From contig NZ_JAPVBQ010000002.1 in the NCBI RefSeq assembly GCF_026968045.1, forward strand, positions 174,933 to 238,932: a stretch of DNA of 64,000 nucleotides. The letters run 5' to 3'. Source of the stretch: Modestobacter sp. VKM Ac-2977 (GTDB taxonomy: Bacteria; Actinomycetota; Actinomycetes; Mycobacteriales; Geodermatophilaceae). The number at the start of each line of letters is the position of its first letter. Position 1 is the first letter of the stretch. The position numbers and the translations under genes were made by a program. Below are positions 41,286-50,172 of the stretch, in pieces. The notes under the pieces were generated by a model. The model searched no databases and was not told the origin of the DNA. It was given only the letters and a program-made list of their open reading frames with translations.

Positions 41286-41299
41286 GTGACCTGGGTCAC
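41286..41299. promoter_or_regulatory. CRP/GlxR-type palindrome upstream of the serine hydrolase
   Basis: GTGACCTGGGTCAC is a perfect palindrome fitting GTGA-N6-TCAC, 48 bases before the hydrolase start. This is the core pattern recognised by actinobacterial CRP-like proteins. Confidence 0.45.
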
Positions 41300-41349
41300 G
41301 GCGGTGCCCGGCACCCTGCCGGTCCCGGTCGGCCAGGGCAAGGCCTTCG

Positions 41350-42675
41350 TCAGCTGTCGATGTCGCCGGCGGGCAGCCCGCCGATGATGCCGCGGGCCAG
41401 CTCGTCGTCCCGCGGCGGACCACGCCACTCCACGAGCAGCAACGAGGCATCGTCGCTGGTCCGACCGCCCCGGGCCGCCATGAGGGTGTGCGACAGCAGC
41501 CGGACCGTCTCGGCCACGCTCATCCGGTCGGCGCTGGTCTGCTCGACCAGTTCCCGCAGCCGGCCCTCGCCGAACTGCATCCCGTCCGCCAGCCGTTCCT
41601 CGACGACGCCGTCGGTGAAGAACAGCACCCGGTCACCCGGCTCGAGCTGGGTCGACTGCACCGACGGCACGGCACCCCCGAACCCCACGGGACGGGTGAT
41701 CGGGCCGGTCAGCTCGTCGACGGCGCCGCTCCGGCGGATCCGCAGGGCTGCCGGATGGCCCGCGTTCACCCAGCTGAGCGTCCCGGTCTAGGTGTCCAGC
41801 TGGCCCACCTGGGCCGTCGCGAAGCGCCCCGGGTGGGTCGAGCCCAGCACGTCGTCCATCTGCACGTAGAGGTCCGGCAGCGACGCAGCGGACCGCCGGC
41901 CGTGCCGGTAGGCGGCGACCACGACGGTGGCCATGATGGCCGCCTCCAGCCCGTGGCCCATGGCGTCGAACACCGCCAGGTGCAGGACGTGCTCGTCCAG
42001 GGCGTAGTCGAAGCTGTCCCCACCGACGTCGTACGCCGGTTCCAGGATGCCGGCGAGGGCCACGTCCGGAGTGGTCATGATCAGCGGCGGCAGCGCCTGC
42101 CACTGCAGATGGGCCGACAGGGTCAACGGTGCCGCGGCCCGCACCCGTGAGAACGTGCCGGTGTAGAGCGACTTGGTCACGATGAGGTCGGCCGTCAGTC
42201 CGGCCAGCCGCTGGGCGAGCCGACGGTCGTCGTCGTCCACCCGGGCGAGGGTGAACGCCAGGACGCCGACCCGGTCCGAGCCGTCGAGCATCGGCAGGTA
42301 CAGCCGCACGGACCCGTCGGGCAGCTCCTGCTCGATGCGGGCGTCCTGGGTGAAGGCGCGGCCCGGCCAGCTCCCGGCGATCGCCGTCGTCACGCCGACG
42401 AGACCTGCGCCGGCCAGTGGCTGCAGGGTCCGCTGGTCGTAGTCCTGCAGCCAGATGCTGACGTCGGTACCGCCGACGGCGGCGATCTCCTGCGCCACCG
42501 ACGGCCACACCAGCCGGGCCGGCATGAGGTGGGCCCGGTCGAGCAGAGACCCCAGGACCCGCTCGCCGAGGCTCTCGGTGCGGGACCGGCCCGCTGCGTC
42601 CACGAAGCCCGAGCCCGAACCGGCCCCCGGCTCCTGCACGACGATGCCGCGGTGGTCCTGCCCGTCGTCCGACAT
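41350..42675 (-). pseudogene. GAF-SpoIIE (PP2C) phosphatase interrupted by one in-frame amber codon
   Basis: From ATG 42675 (GGAG upstream) a GAF-like domain (about 50-190) is followed by a SpoIIE phosphatase domain with AYDVGGDSFDYALDE and VFDAMGHGLEAA. TAG at 41790-41788 interrupts the frame after FATAQVGQLDT. The same frame resumes with TGTLSWVNAGHPAAL, GDRVLFFTDGVVE and SDDASLLLVEW, exactly the rest of the family. Only one base substitution separates it from an intact protein of about 440 residues. Without suppression, the product lacks the last third, including metal-site residues. A start at GTG 41769 could give a fragment. Confidence 0.8.
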
Positions 42676-42819
42676 CTGCTCTCCAACCAGGTCCCGCCCC
42701 ATGAGAGTGACCCGTCGGCGACCCAGGCGCACCGGCTGCGAGCCGGGTGGAACAGCATGGTCCCGACCGCGGGACCGGGTGTCGATCACCTTAGCCGCAG
42801 CGGTCGAGGACGCTCCCGG

Positions 42820-42838
42820 GTGACCGCGGGGCGGTCAC
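42820..42838 (-). terminator. Hairpin at the end of the epimerase gene
   Basis: GTGACCGC (42820-42827) pairs with 42831-42838 around GGG, overlapping the stop codon of the upstream gene on the minus strand. Confidence 0.45.
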
Positions 42839-43743
42839 GCGCGGGTCGTCAGGCCCCGCCGCAGCTCGTCCATGGCCTGTGCGCGGCCCACCCGCGGCAT
42901 CCAGCCCCACCCCCGCGCGCGGTCGGTGAGCAGCTGCCCGGTCCAGACCGGCTCGTCGGTCCACTCGGGCGCGACACCCAGCGCGTCGGTCACCGTGCCG
43001 AGGTAGTCCCGCCATGTCGCCGGTTCGCCGGCGAGGACGACCGGGGTGGTGCCCCCGGCCACGGGTCCTCGCTCCGGGTCCTCGGCGGTCGCCACGGCGC
43101 CCGTGGCGACGTCCGCGATCAGGGCCGCCAGGTCGTCGACGTGCACCCACGCGAAGGTCTTCGCCGGGTTCACCCGGCGCTCACCGTCACCGATCGCCTG
43201 CGGTCGCAGCGTGTTCCAGACCGACGTGTCGCCGGCGCCCATGATCGCCGGCGGGCGGACCAGCACGGTGGTGAGCCCGCCGACCTGCGCCAGCGCGGCG
43301 TCGGTGGCGTTCTTGGTGTCGGGGTAGTCGCCGCTGCCCTCGGGCAGCAGGGCGCCGTCCTCGGCCAGGTCCCCGACCCCGGCCGAGCGGTCGTAGACCC
43401 CGGCCGTCGACATGTGCACGAGCCGAGCGACGCCGGCGTCCCGCGCCGCCCGGGCGACGACCGTCGTGCCCTCGACGCCCACCCGGTGCTGCACCTCCCG
43501 GGACGATCCCATCGGGTGCACCGTCGTGACGACCGCGTCGGCGCCCTGGGCCACCTCGCGGGCGAGGTCCTCGTCGGCGGGGTCGCCGACGTGCTCGGTG
43601 ACCCCGTCGAGCACGGGCGCGCTGCCGGCACGGCGGACGACGGCGCGCACCCGGGCCGACCGCTCGACGAGCGCGCGGCACACCGCGGCGCCCACCAGTC
43701 CGTTCGCACCGGTCACCACGACGACGGGAGAGGACGCGACCAT
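42835..43743 (-). CDS. NAD-dependent epimerase/dehydratase family protein
   Basis: 302 residues from ATG 43743; GTG 43764 is possible. This is an extended SDR: VVVVTGANGLVGAAVCRALV (Rossmann), a central ARLVHMSTAGVYD segment in place of the usual strand with catalytic Ser, and TFAWVHVDDLAALIADV. The Tyr-x-x-x-Lys motif is replaced in position by YPDTKNATDAA, so YxxxK is present only as Y-P-D-T-K. The substrate may be a sugar nucleotide or a flavonoid-like compound. It is not clearly linked to neighbours. Confidence 0.85.
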   Translation of the reverse strand: MVASSPVVVVTGANGLVGAAVCRALVERSARVRAVVRRAGSAPVLDGVTEHVGDPADEDLAREVAQGADAVVTTVHPMGSSREVQHRVGVEGTTVVARAARDAGVARLVHMSTAGVYDRSAGVGDLAEDGALLPEGSGDYPDTKNATDAALAQVGGLTTVLVRPPAIMGAGDTSVWNTLRPQAIGDGERRVNPAKTFAWVHVDDLAALIADVATGAVATAEDPERGPVAGGTTPVVLAGEPATWRDYLGTVTDALGVAPEWTDEPVWTGQLLTDRARGWGWMPRVGRAQAMDELRRGLTTRA

Positions 43744-43879
43744 GCCGGCCACACTGCCAGCCACCGCACCACGGCGCTGCCCGGCTGCCTCCGGGGTCAG
43801 CGCGTCGACCGGAGCACGGGATCCCCGACGCCCGTGGCCGTCGGGAGCAGGGGCAGCGGAGGACGGCCCCCCTCACCCC

Positions 43880-43910
43880 GAGCGGTGCTCACGCGCCGCG
43901 AGCACCGCTC
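43880..43910 (-). terminator. Terminator hairpin after the THI5-like gene
   Basis: GAGCGGTGCTC (43880-43890) pairs perfectly with 43900-43910 across a 9-base loop, directly at the stop codon of the minus-strand gene. Confidence 0.7.
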
Positions 43911-44805
43911 AGCTCCGAGCCCCGAGCGGCCGGAGCAGCTGCTCCACGGGCACCTCGCGCTCGACGAGCCCGCGCTCGTGGACGAACCGGGCGAGCCGAG
44001 TCCACAGCTCCGGGTCCAACGACAGGTCGTCGGTGAACCGGCCCACCGTGTCCACCCACTGCCGCTGCGTCAGCTCGCCGCGCAGGTGCGGCGCCACGTG
44101 GAGGAACGTCTCCAGCGACCCCTCGGGGTCCTCGCGGACCGCGTGGACCCCGGCGACCACGCCGTCCAGGAACCGCTCGAGCACGTCGCGCCGCTGCGGG
44201 TCGTCCGCGGCGTCCTCGTGCGCGCAGAAGACGAGGTGCCCGGGCGAGGGCACGTCGTGGTCGAGGAAGCGCAGCAGCTCCACCTCCATCCCGGCGGCGC
44301 GCGCCTCGAGCACCTCGACGTTCTCGAAGGCCGCGAACGCGCCGACCGCCTCGTTGCGGCGCAGCGCGTCGACGAGGTAGTAGCTCACGTCTGCGTAGCG
44401 CACCGCATCGCGCTCCAGCGCGATGCCCCGGGACTCGGCCATCGCCTGGACCATCGCCGGCGCATAGGTCCCGAGAGGTGCGGCGATCGTGGTCCCCGCC
44501 AGGTCGCCGAGTCCGACGCCGTCCTTCAGCAACAGCCCGAACCCGGTCTCGAAGTACTTGCCGATCGCGACGATCGGGTACCCGGCCAGCCGCTCACCGG
44601 GCATGTGGATCGGCTCGGTGATCGCGAGGTCCAGCTTGCCGGCCGCGACCAGCGCCATGCCCGCTTCGTGGTCCACGGGCTCCACGACGTGGACGTCGAG
44701 CCCGCGCTCGGCGAACAGCCCGCGCTCCAGGGCCACCACGATCGGTGCGTGGTCCACGTTGACGAACCACTCCAGGGCGAGGCCGACGGTGGCGTTGCCA
44801 GACAT
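43909..44805 (-). CDS. NMT1/THI5-like protein without a signal peptide
   Basis: 298 residues from ATG 44805 (AGGAG upstream). VGLALEWFVNVDHAPIVVALERGLFAERGLDVHVV corresponds to the WFxNxDHA start of the THI5/ThiY binding fold. AAGKLDLAITEPI and GTTIAAPLG follow the SsuA/THI5 pattern. The fold is that of a periplasmic pyrimidine or sulfonate binding protein. Here there is no signal peptide or lipobox, and no permease or ATPase gene is near. A cytosolic role, or an enzyme related to HMP-phosphate synthesis, is possible but unproven. Confidence 0.8.
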   Translation of the reverse strand: MSGNATVGLALEWFVNVDHAPIVVALERGLFAERGLDVHVVEPVDHEAGMALVAAGKLDLAITEPIHMPGERLAGYPIVAIGKYFETGFGLLLKDGVGLGDLAGTTIAAPLGTYAPAMVQAMAESRGIALERDAVRYADVSYYLVDALRRNEAVGAFAAFENVEVLEARAAGMEVELLRFLDHDVPSPGHLVFCAHEDAADDPQRRDVLERFLDGVVAGVHAVREDPEGSLETFLHVAPHLRGELTQRQWVDTVGRFTDDLSLDPELWTRLARFVHERGLVEREVPVEQLLRPLGARS

Positions 44806-45040
44806 GCAGTTCTCCTTGCTCGAGGGCGGCGTGCAGCATGATCGACACAACCGGAGCGCGGCCATCGGGGCAAATGAACACCCGCCGTCCGCCTGCCCCG
44901 TCCTGCCGCTGTGTCCACGAAGCCGGACCACCCGAGGGCACAGGCCCGTGCGCCAGGACGCGCTACCGTTGAGCATCAGGAGACTGATGGTCGGGTGCCG
45001 GAAGGGCAGCGGTCCAGTCCTCCCCGACCAGGAGGTCGTC

Positions 45041-45832
45041 GTGACCGAGCTCGACAGTCCAGGATCCGCGCCGGCCGCGACCGGGGTGGACGACGCGCGC
45101 CTGGCCGGTCTCCGGCGCTGGAACCTGGCGCTGACGGTGCTGCACGCGGCGCAGGCCATCGCCGTCCTGCTGCTGGCGAGCAGCTTCGCCCTCACCGTGA
45201 CCTCGTCGTTCCCGGCCGGTCCACCCGGGACGGCGGTGCCGGCGCCGGCGCCGCTGGTCGACCTCGGCGTGGGCGTGGCGATCGCGCTCTTCCTCGCGCT
45301 GGCCGCGGTGGACCACCTGCTGACCGCCACGGTGCTGCGCCGGCGCTACGAGGACGACCTGCGCCGCGGCATCAACCGTTTCCGCTGGGTCGAGTACTCG
45401 GTCAGCTCCACCATCATGGTGCTGCTGATCTGCGGCTACACCGGCATCACCGGGCTGAGCGCACTCATCGGCATCGCCGGCGCCAACGTCGCGATGATCC
45501 TCTTCGGCTGGTTGCAGGAACTGATGAACCCGCCCGGCCGCACCCGGACCACGATGCTGCCGTTCTGGTTCGGTTGCGTCGCCGGAGCCGCGCCCTGGGT
45601 GGCGATCACCGCCAACGTCCTCGGGGCCGCGCAGATCCCCGGCTTCGTCCTCGGGATCTTCGGATCGCTGTTCGTCCTCTTCATGAGCTTCGCGGTCAAC
45701 CAGTGGCTGCAGTACCGGGAGATCGGCCCGTGGCGCAGCTACGCCTACGGCGAGCGGGGCTACCTGGTGCTGAGCCTGGTCGCCAAGAGCCTGCTCGCCT
45801 GGCAGGTCTTCGCCGGCTCGCTGGCCACCTGA
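45041..45832 (+). CDS. Heliorhodopsin
   Basis: 263 residues from GTG 45041 with AGGAGG upstream. There are seven hydrophobic helices. Helix 7 has LSLVAKSLLAWQVFAG with the retinal-binding Lys249. Helix 3 has RWVEYSVSSTIMVLLI with Glu118 at the counterion position. His34 and His92 (DHLLTATVL) match the conserved heliorhodopsin histidines. SFAVNQWLQYREIGPWRSY is also typical. Heliorhodopsins are inverted in the membrane and have no ion-pumping activity in most members; the role is thought to be sensory or enzymatic-regulatory. Retinal could come from the Blh at 52.7 kb. Confidence 0.93.
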   Translation: MTELDSPGSAPAATGVDDARLAGLRRWNLALTVLHAAQAIAVLLLASSFALTVTSSFPAGPPGTAVPAPAPLVDLGVGVAIALFLALAAVDHLLTATVLRRRYEDDLRRGINRFRWVEYSVSSTIMVLLICGYTGITGLSALIGIAGANVAMILFGWLQELMNPPGRTRTTMLPFWFGCVAGAAPWVAITANVLGAAQIPGFVLGIFGSLFVLFMSFAVNQWLQYREIGPWRSYAYGERGYLVLSLVAKSLLAWQVFAGSLAT

Positions 45833-45876
45833 CCCGCCGCCCGACCGGTCCACGGCCGGGCCTGGTCGAGGGCGGG
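45833..45876. terminator. Possible imperfect hairpin after heliorhodopsin gene
   Basis: CCCGCC...CGACC at 45833-45845 can pair with GGTCG...GGCGGG at 45864-45876 with a small internal mismatch. It lies between the heliorhodopsin stop and a convergent small gene. Confidence 0.35.
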
Positions 45877-45878
45877 GA

Positions 45879-46031
45879 TCACGCGGACGGTCCGTCGTCC
45901 GGGTCCTCCTCGGGCTCGAACGTGCCGCCGGCGTCGTCCGGCAAGCCGATCTCCACGCCGCGGCCGTCCTCCTGTGGCTGAGCGGCGTCCGACCGGCGGG
46001 CGCCGGGGTCCGGTGCATCTGGTGTGGTCAC
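45879..46031 (-). CDS. Small acidic protein of unknown function
   Basis: 50 residues from GTG 46031, with GGAGAG upstream. It is disordered and acidic (GRGVEIGLPDDAGGTFEPEED). The ribosome site and strong codon bias support translation. No family is recognised. It lies between heliorhodopsin and gamma-glutamyltransferase genes. Confidence 0.5.
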   Translation of the reverse strand: MTTPDAPDPGARRSDAAQPQEDGRGVEIGLPDDAGGTFEPEEDPDDGPSA

Positions 46032-46065
46032 GGGGCTCTCCTGTCGTTCGGCCTGCTGCGGACCG

Positions 46066-47925
46066 TCAGTCGTCGCCGAGCCCGGGGGCGAGGCCCGGCA
46101 CGTCCGGTACGGCTGCCAGTGGGTTGTCGAGGAGGTCGCGCACGACACCCGCGCTGCCACCACCGCGTCGGTCGGGCTCCGCGGCGGCCAGCATCAGGCC
46201 GCCCGGCAGGTACTCGATGCCGGTGGCCGCACCGATCTCCTCCACGATGCTGAACTCGTGCCCGAGCGCCTCGAGGGGCGGCCCGTACGCGGCGACGAAC
46301 GCCGGTTCCGCGGACACCGCGGGAGTGTTCCGCTGGCTGGCCCGGGGTGCGGCGATCGCCAGGGCGAGGTTCATGTCGCGGTCGATGCGGTTGACCAGGG
46401 TCTGCAGCACCGTCGTGATGATCGTGCTGCCGCCCGGGGAGCCGAGGGCGAGCACCGGTTCACCGTCGTGCAGCACGATCGTCGGCGCCATGCTGCTGCG
46501 CGGCCGCTTGCCCGGGGCGGGCAGGTTCGGCTCGGGCGTCATGGGGTCGGCGGCGGCGAAGGTGAAGTCGGTCAGCTCGTTGTTGAGCAGGAACCCGCGG
46601 TCGGGCACCGTGATCCCGCTGCCACCGGTCTGCTCGATCGTCAGCGTGTAGCTGGCGATGTTGCCCTCGGCGTCGCCGACCGTGAGGTGCGTGGTGGAGG
46701 GGCCTTCCGTGCCCTCCCCCACCGTGACCCCGTCCGCTGCCGGGCACGGGCCGTACTCGCCGTCCGGGTCGCCCGCCGTCGTCGGCTTCTCCAGCGCCGC
46801 GGCCGGGTCGATGGCGCAGGCCCGCTCCGCGGCGAAGTCGTCGGAGAGCAGCTCGGCCAGCGGCACCTGGGTGTACGCCGGGTCGCCGACGTAGGCGTTG
46901 CGGTCCGCGAAGGCCAGCGCACTGGCCTCCAGGTAGTGGTGCAGTACCGGCACGGCGGGCAGCTGACCGAGGTCGAACGGCTCCAGGATGTCCAGTGCCT
47001 CGCCGACGGTCGACCCACCGCTCGACGGCGGGGCCATCCCGTAGACCTCGAGCCCCCGGTACTCGACCATGGTCGGCTCCCGCAGCGGGGCGTCGTACTG
47101 CGCCAGGTCGACGTCCTCGAGCAGCCCCGCGCGGACGTCCTCGACGCCCGCCGCCTCGGGCGGGTCCTGCGCCGTCCGCACGATCTCCCCGGCCAGCTCC
47201 CCCGAGTAGAACGGCTCCACGCCCTCCTCCGCCAGCAGCCGGTAGGTCTCCGCGAGGTCGGGGTTGGCGAACAACGACCCCACCTCGGGCAGGGCCCCGC
47301 CCGGCAGGAACAGCTCGGCGCTCGGCTCGAACGTGCGGAACTTCTCCTCGTTCTCCGCGGTCTGCTGCCGGAACGTCTCGTCGACGACGAAGCCCTCGTC
47401 GGCCAGCCGGATCCCGCCCTGCAGCGCGTCCGCGAGCGACCACGTGCCGAACTCCGCCAGGGCCGTCGCCCAGGTCTGCGGCGTGCCGGGCGTGCCCACC
47501 GACAACCCGCTCGCCACCGCCTCGGCGAACGGCAGGGGCTCACCCGCCTCGTCGAGGAAGGCGCCGGCGCCCATCGCCAGCGGCGCGGTCTCCCGGCCGT
47601 CGATCGTGGTGACCGCTCCGGTGTCGGCGTCGTAGTAGAGGAAGAAGCCGCCGCCACCGACCCCCGCCGAGTAGGGCTCCGTCACGCCCAGCGCGGCTGC
47701 GGCGGCGACAGCGGCGTCCGCGGCGTTGCCACCGGCGGCCAGGACCTCCAGGCCGACCCGGGTGGCGTCGGCGTCGACGGTGGCGACCGCGCCCCCGGTG
47801 CCGACTGCCCACGGACGCTTCTCCGGCAACGGGTCGACCGGCGTGGCGCTCGCCGGCCCGCCGGCAGCGAGGACGCCGGCAGTCAGCGCGGTGAGGGCGA
47901 CCAGGGTGGTACGCGGACGCAGCAT
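46066..47925 (-). CDS. ggt: Gamma-glutamyltransferase precursor
   Basis: 619 residues from ATG 47925. The signal peptide (RPRTTLVALTALTAGVLAAGGPASA) is followed by the large chain (GGNAADAAVAAAAALGVTEPY, GVGGGGFFLYYD). The autoprocessing site is GPSTTHLTVGDAEGN, whose Thr becomes the N-terminal nucleophile of the small chain. RSSMAPTIVLHDG, GSPGGSTIITTV and GGLMLAAAEPDRRGGG are conserved. It is a secreted enzyme that hydrolyses or transfers gamma-glutamyl groups. In mycothiol producers its substrate is unlikely to be glutathione of the cell itself. Confidence 0.93.
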   Translation of the reverse strand: MLRPRTTLVALTALTAGVLAAGGPASATPVDPLPEKRPWAVGTGGAVATVDADATRVGLEVLAAGGNAADAAVAAAAALGVTEPYSAGVGGGGFFLYYDADTGAVTTIDGRETAPLAMGAGAFLDEAGEPLPFAEAVASGLSVGTPGTPQTWATALAEFGTWSLADALQGGIRLADEGFVVDETFRQQTAENEEKFRTFEPSAELFLPGGALPEVGSLFANPDLAETYRLLAEEGVEPFYSGELAGEIVRTAQDPPEAAGVEDVRAGLLEDVDLAQYDAPLREPTMVEYRGLEVYGMAPPSSGGSTVGEALDILEPFDLGQLPAVPVLHHYLEASALAFADRNAYVGDPAYTQVPLAELLSDDFAAERACAIDPAAALEKPTTAGDPDGEYGPCPAADGVTVGEGTEGPSTTHLTVGDAEGNIASYTLTIEQTGGSGITVPDRGFLLNNELTDFTFAAADPMTPEPNLPAPGKRPRSSMAPTIVLHDGEPVLALGSPGGSTIITTVLQTLVNRIDRDMNLALAIAAPRASQRNTPAVSAEPAFVAAYGPPLEALGHEFSIVEEIGAATGIEYLPGGLMLAAAEPDRRGGGSAGVVRDLLDNPLAAVPDVPGLAPGLGDD

Positions 47926-48055
47926 GGAGACTCCCCGGGCGTCATCGATGCGCAGGAACACATCGGACACCCTCCGGGCTCATCGCGCCACCCCTCCGGT
48001 GCACGACCGTCTGCCGCCCGGAGCCCGCGCGCGCCCGGGGCCGCGGACCCGGCGG

Positions 48056-48706
48056 TCAGCCGGTCATGAAGCCGCTCTCGTACGCGGCGATGACCGCCTG
48101 GGTGCGATCCCGCGCGCCCAGCTTGAGCAGCACGCTGCTGACGTGCGTCTTCACCGTCTCGCGGCTGAGGTACAGCTCGGTGGCGATCTCGGCGTTGGAC
48201 AGCCCGCCCGCCACCAGCCGCAGCACGTCGGCCTCGCGGCCGGTCAGCTCCGGCAGTGCGGCCGCCCCTCGGGCGCGGGAGGGCGCGTGCGAGGCGATGA
48301 GCCGGCGGGTCAGGTCCGGGAGCACCAGGGACGTCCCGCGGGCGACGACCCGGATGGCGTCGACGAGCGAGTCCAGGTCCGACCGCTTCAGTGCGAAGCC
48401 GCTCGCCCCGGCCTGCAGCGAACGGAACAGGTAGTCGTCGTCCTCGAACGTGGTCAGGACCAGCACGCGGGGGCGCTGCGGGTCACGGGCGACCAGCTCC
48501 GCGGTCGCCGCGATGCCGTCCATGTCGGGCATCCGGACGTCCATGAGGACAACGTCGGGATCGGTGTCGGCCGCGACCGCCAGCGCCTCCCGGCCGGTGC
48601 CGGCATCGCCCACCACGGTGAGGTCGGGCTCGCTCTCCAGGATCACCCGCAGCCCGGAGCGGACGAGCACGTCGTCGTCCACGAGCAGCAGCCGCAGGGC
48701 GGTCAC
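48056..48706 (-). CDS. NarL/LuxR-type response regulator
   Basis: 216 residues from GTG 48706, overlapping the kinase stop (GTGA). The receiver domain has LLLVDDDVLVRSGL, phosphoacceptor Asp in DVVLMDVRMPDMDG, and VLVLTTFEDDDY. The C-terminal LuxR HTH has LTGREADVLRLVAGGLSNAEIA followed by SRETVKTHVSSVLLKL. It is the partner of the next kinase. The ABC exporter transcribed divergently from that kinase is its probable target. Confidence 0.94.
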   Translation of the reverse strand: MTALRLLLVDDDVLVRSGLRVILESEPDLTVVGDAGTGREALAVAADTDPDVVLMDVRMPDMDGIAATAELVARDPQRPRVLVLTTFEDDDYLFRSLQAGASGFALKRSDLDSLVDAIRVVARGTSLVLPDLTRRLIASHAPSRARGAAALPELTGREADVLRLVAGGLSNAEIATELYLSRETVKTHVSSVLLKLGARDRTQAVIAAYESGFMTG

Positions 48707-50118
48707 GCCGCCCCCGACAGCGGCAGGGTGACGCACAGGTCGAACCCACCCGAGGGCGTCCGCTCGGCGGTGAGCGTGCCGCCGGCGGCGGTCGCCCGCT
48801 CCCGGAGGCCGGCCAGCCCGCGACCGCCGCCGGGGCCCGGGCGGCCGTCCTGCTGGGCGACCGGCTCGTTGCACACGCGGACGACGAGGGTGTCCCCGCT
48901 GCGGGCGACCTGGGCGACCGTCAGCGGGGTGCCGGCGTGCCGCAGCACGTTCGTCGTCCCCTCCTGGACCACCCGGTACGCCAGCTCCTGGGCACCGGCG
49001 GGCACGTCGTCGACGTCGCCGTCCACCACGAGCTCGACGGGCAGGCCGCCGTCGCGGAGTCCGGCGAGCAGGTCCTCGAGGTCGTCCAGCGACGGCGCGG
49101 CGAACGGGACCGGGTCGCGGCCGCCGTCCTCGGCCCGGAGCACGGTGAGCACCCGGTCGAGCTCCGCGAGCGCCGTCCGGGTGTTGGTCTCGATGTGCCC
49201 GAGCGCCTGCCGGGCGAAGTCCGGCTGCAGCGGCCGGTCGTCCGCCGGCGTCAGCGTGCGGCGGGCAGCGGTGGCCTGCAGCAGGCTGGCGGTCAGCGCG
49301 TGGCCGATGGTGTCGTGCAGGTCGCGGGCCAGCCTGTTCCGGTCGGCCAGCCGCCGGGTGCTCTGCTGCAGCGCGGCGATCCGCTGCTCGGGCGCGGTGC
49401 CGAGCAACCGGGGCGCCACGGACGCGGACAGCCGCACCAGCAGGTCGACCACGGCCAGGGTGAGGACGACGTCGAGCACCATGAACGCCAGCAGCGGCAG
49501 CGCGTTGAGCGGGTTCCACTCGGTGTCCCAGCCCAGCACCACGAAGAGGGCGGCACCGAAGAGGACGGCGGCGGACGTGGCGACGCCGAAGAGCAGGCGG
49601 GCGCCCAGCCAGCCCAGGGCACGCCAGGTGTCGGGCGCGAGGACCAGCCGCCGGAGCTTGCGGACGACGCCGCGCTGGTCGCGGACCCGCTCACCCTCGG
49701 GGACGTCGACACCGAGCAGTCGGCGGGCCAGCCGGCGCTCCATGCCGGCCAGCCCGCGGGTCACCGCCAGCACCAAGAGGATGAGCAGGACGCCGACGCC
49801 GTAGACCAGGGCCACCACCGAACCGATCAGCCCCAGGTACAGCCCCAGGTACAGCACACCCAGGGGCAGGCTCGCCAGCGCGTAGAGGGCCCGACCGCGC
49901 CACCCCGGGCGGGCGGCGACCAGCACCGCCCGCAGCCGGGCGGCGAGCCCGGTCGCCGTGAGCTGGGAGGTCGTCGGGGGCACGGCTCGATCCTGGCCCA
50001 CCGCCGCGCCCGGCGACTCCCCCTTCGGCGCCCCGCTCCCCTCCCCCACGTGGGGGACGCTGCTCGGCACCGTGGGGTGATCCGCCCGGGCCGGCCGGCC
50101 CGACAGGCTCCGTGTCAT
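48703..50118 (-). CDS. Sensor histidine kinase (HisKA_3 type)
   Basis: 471 residues from ATG 50118. A disordered N-terminus is followed by about four membrane segments in two pairs (roughly 75-125 and 170-230). The phosphorylated His is in RNRLARDLHDTIGHALTASLL, and the ATPase domain ends in GGRGLAGLRERATAAGGTL. The short extracytoplasmic loops suggest intramembrane sensing, as in LiaS/DesK-like kinases paired with ABC exporters. The start is only 55 bases from the divergent ABC gene. Confidence 0.92.
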   Translation of the reverse strand: MTRSLSGRPARADHPTVPSSVPHVGEGSGAPKGESPGAAVGQDRAVPPTTSQLTATGLAARLRAVLVAARPGWRGRALYALASLPLGVLYLGLYLGLIGSVVALVYGVGVLLILLVLAVTRGLAGMERRLARRLLGVDVPEGERVRDQRGVVRKLRRLVLAPDTWRALGWLGARLLFGVATSAAVLFGAALFVVLGWDTEWNPLNALPLLAFMVLDVVLTLAVVDLLVRLSASVAPRLLGTAPEQRIAALQQSTRRLADRNRLARDLHDTIGHALTASLLQATAARRTLTPADDRPLQPDFARQALGHIETNTRTALAELDRVLTVLRAEDGGRDPVPFAAPSLDDLEDLLAGLRDGGLPVELVVDGDVDDVPAGAQELAYRVVQEGTTNVLRHAGTPLTVAQVARSGDTLVVRVCNEPVAQQDGRPGPGGGRGLAGLRERATAAGGTLTAERTPSGGFDLCVTLPLSGAA

Positions 50119-50172
50119 GACTGCACCCCTCCCGTGGCGGCGACGCCGTCACGCCACCGACGGGCCGCGCGC

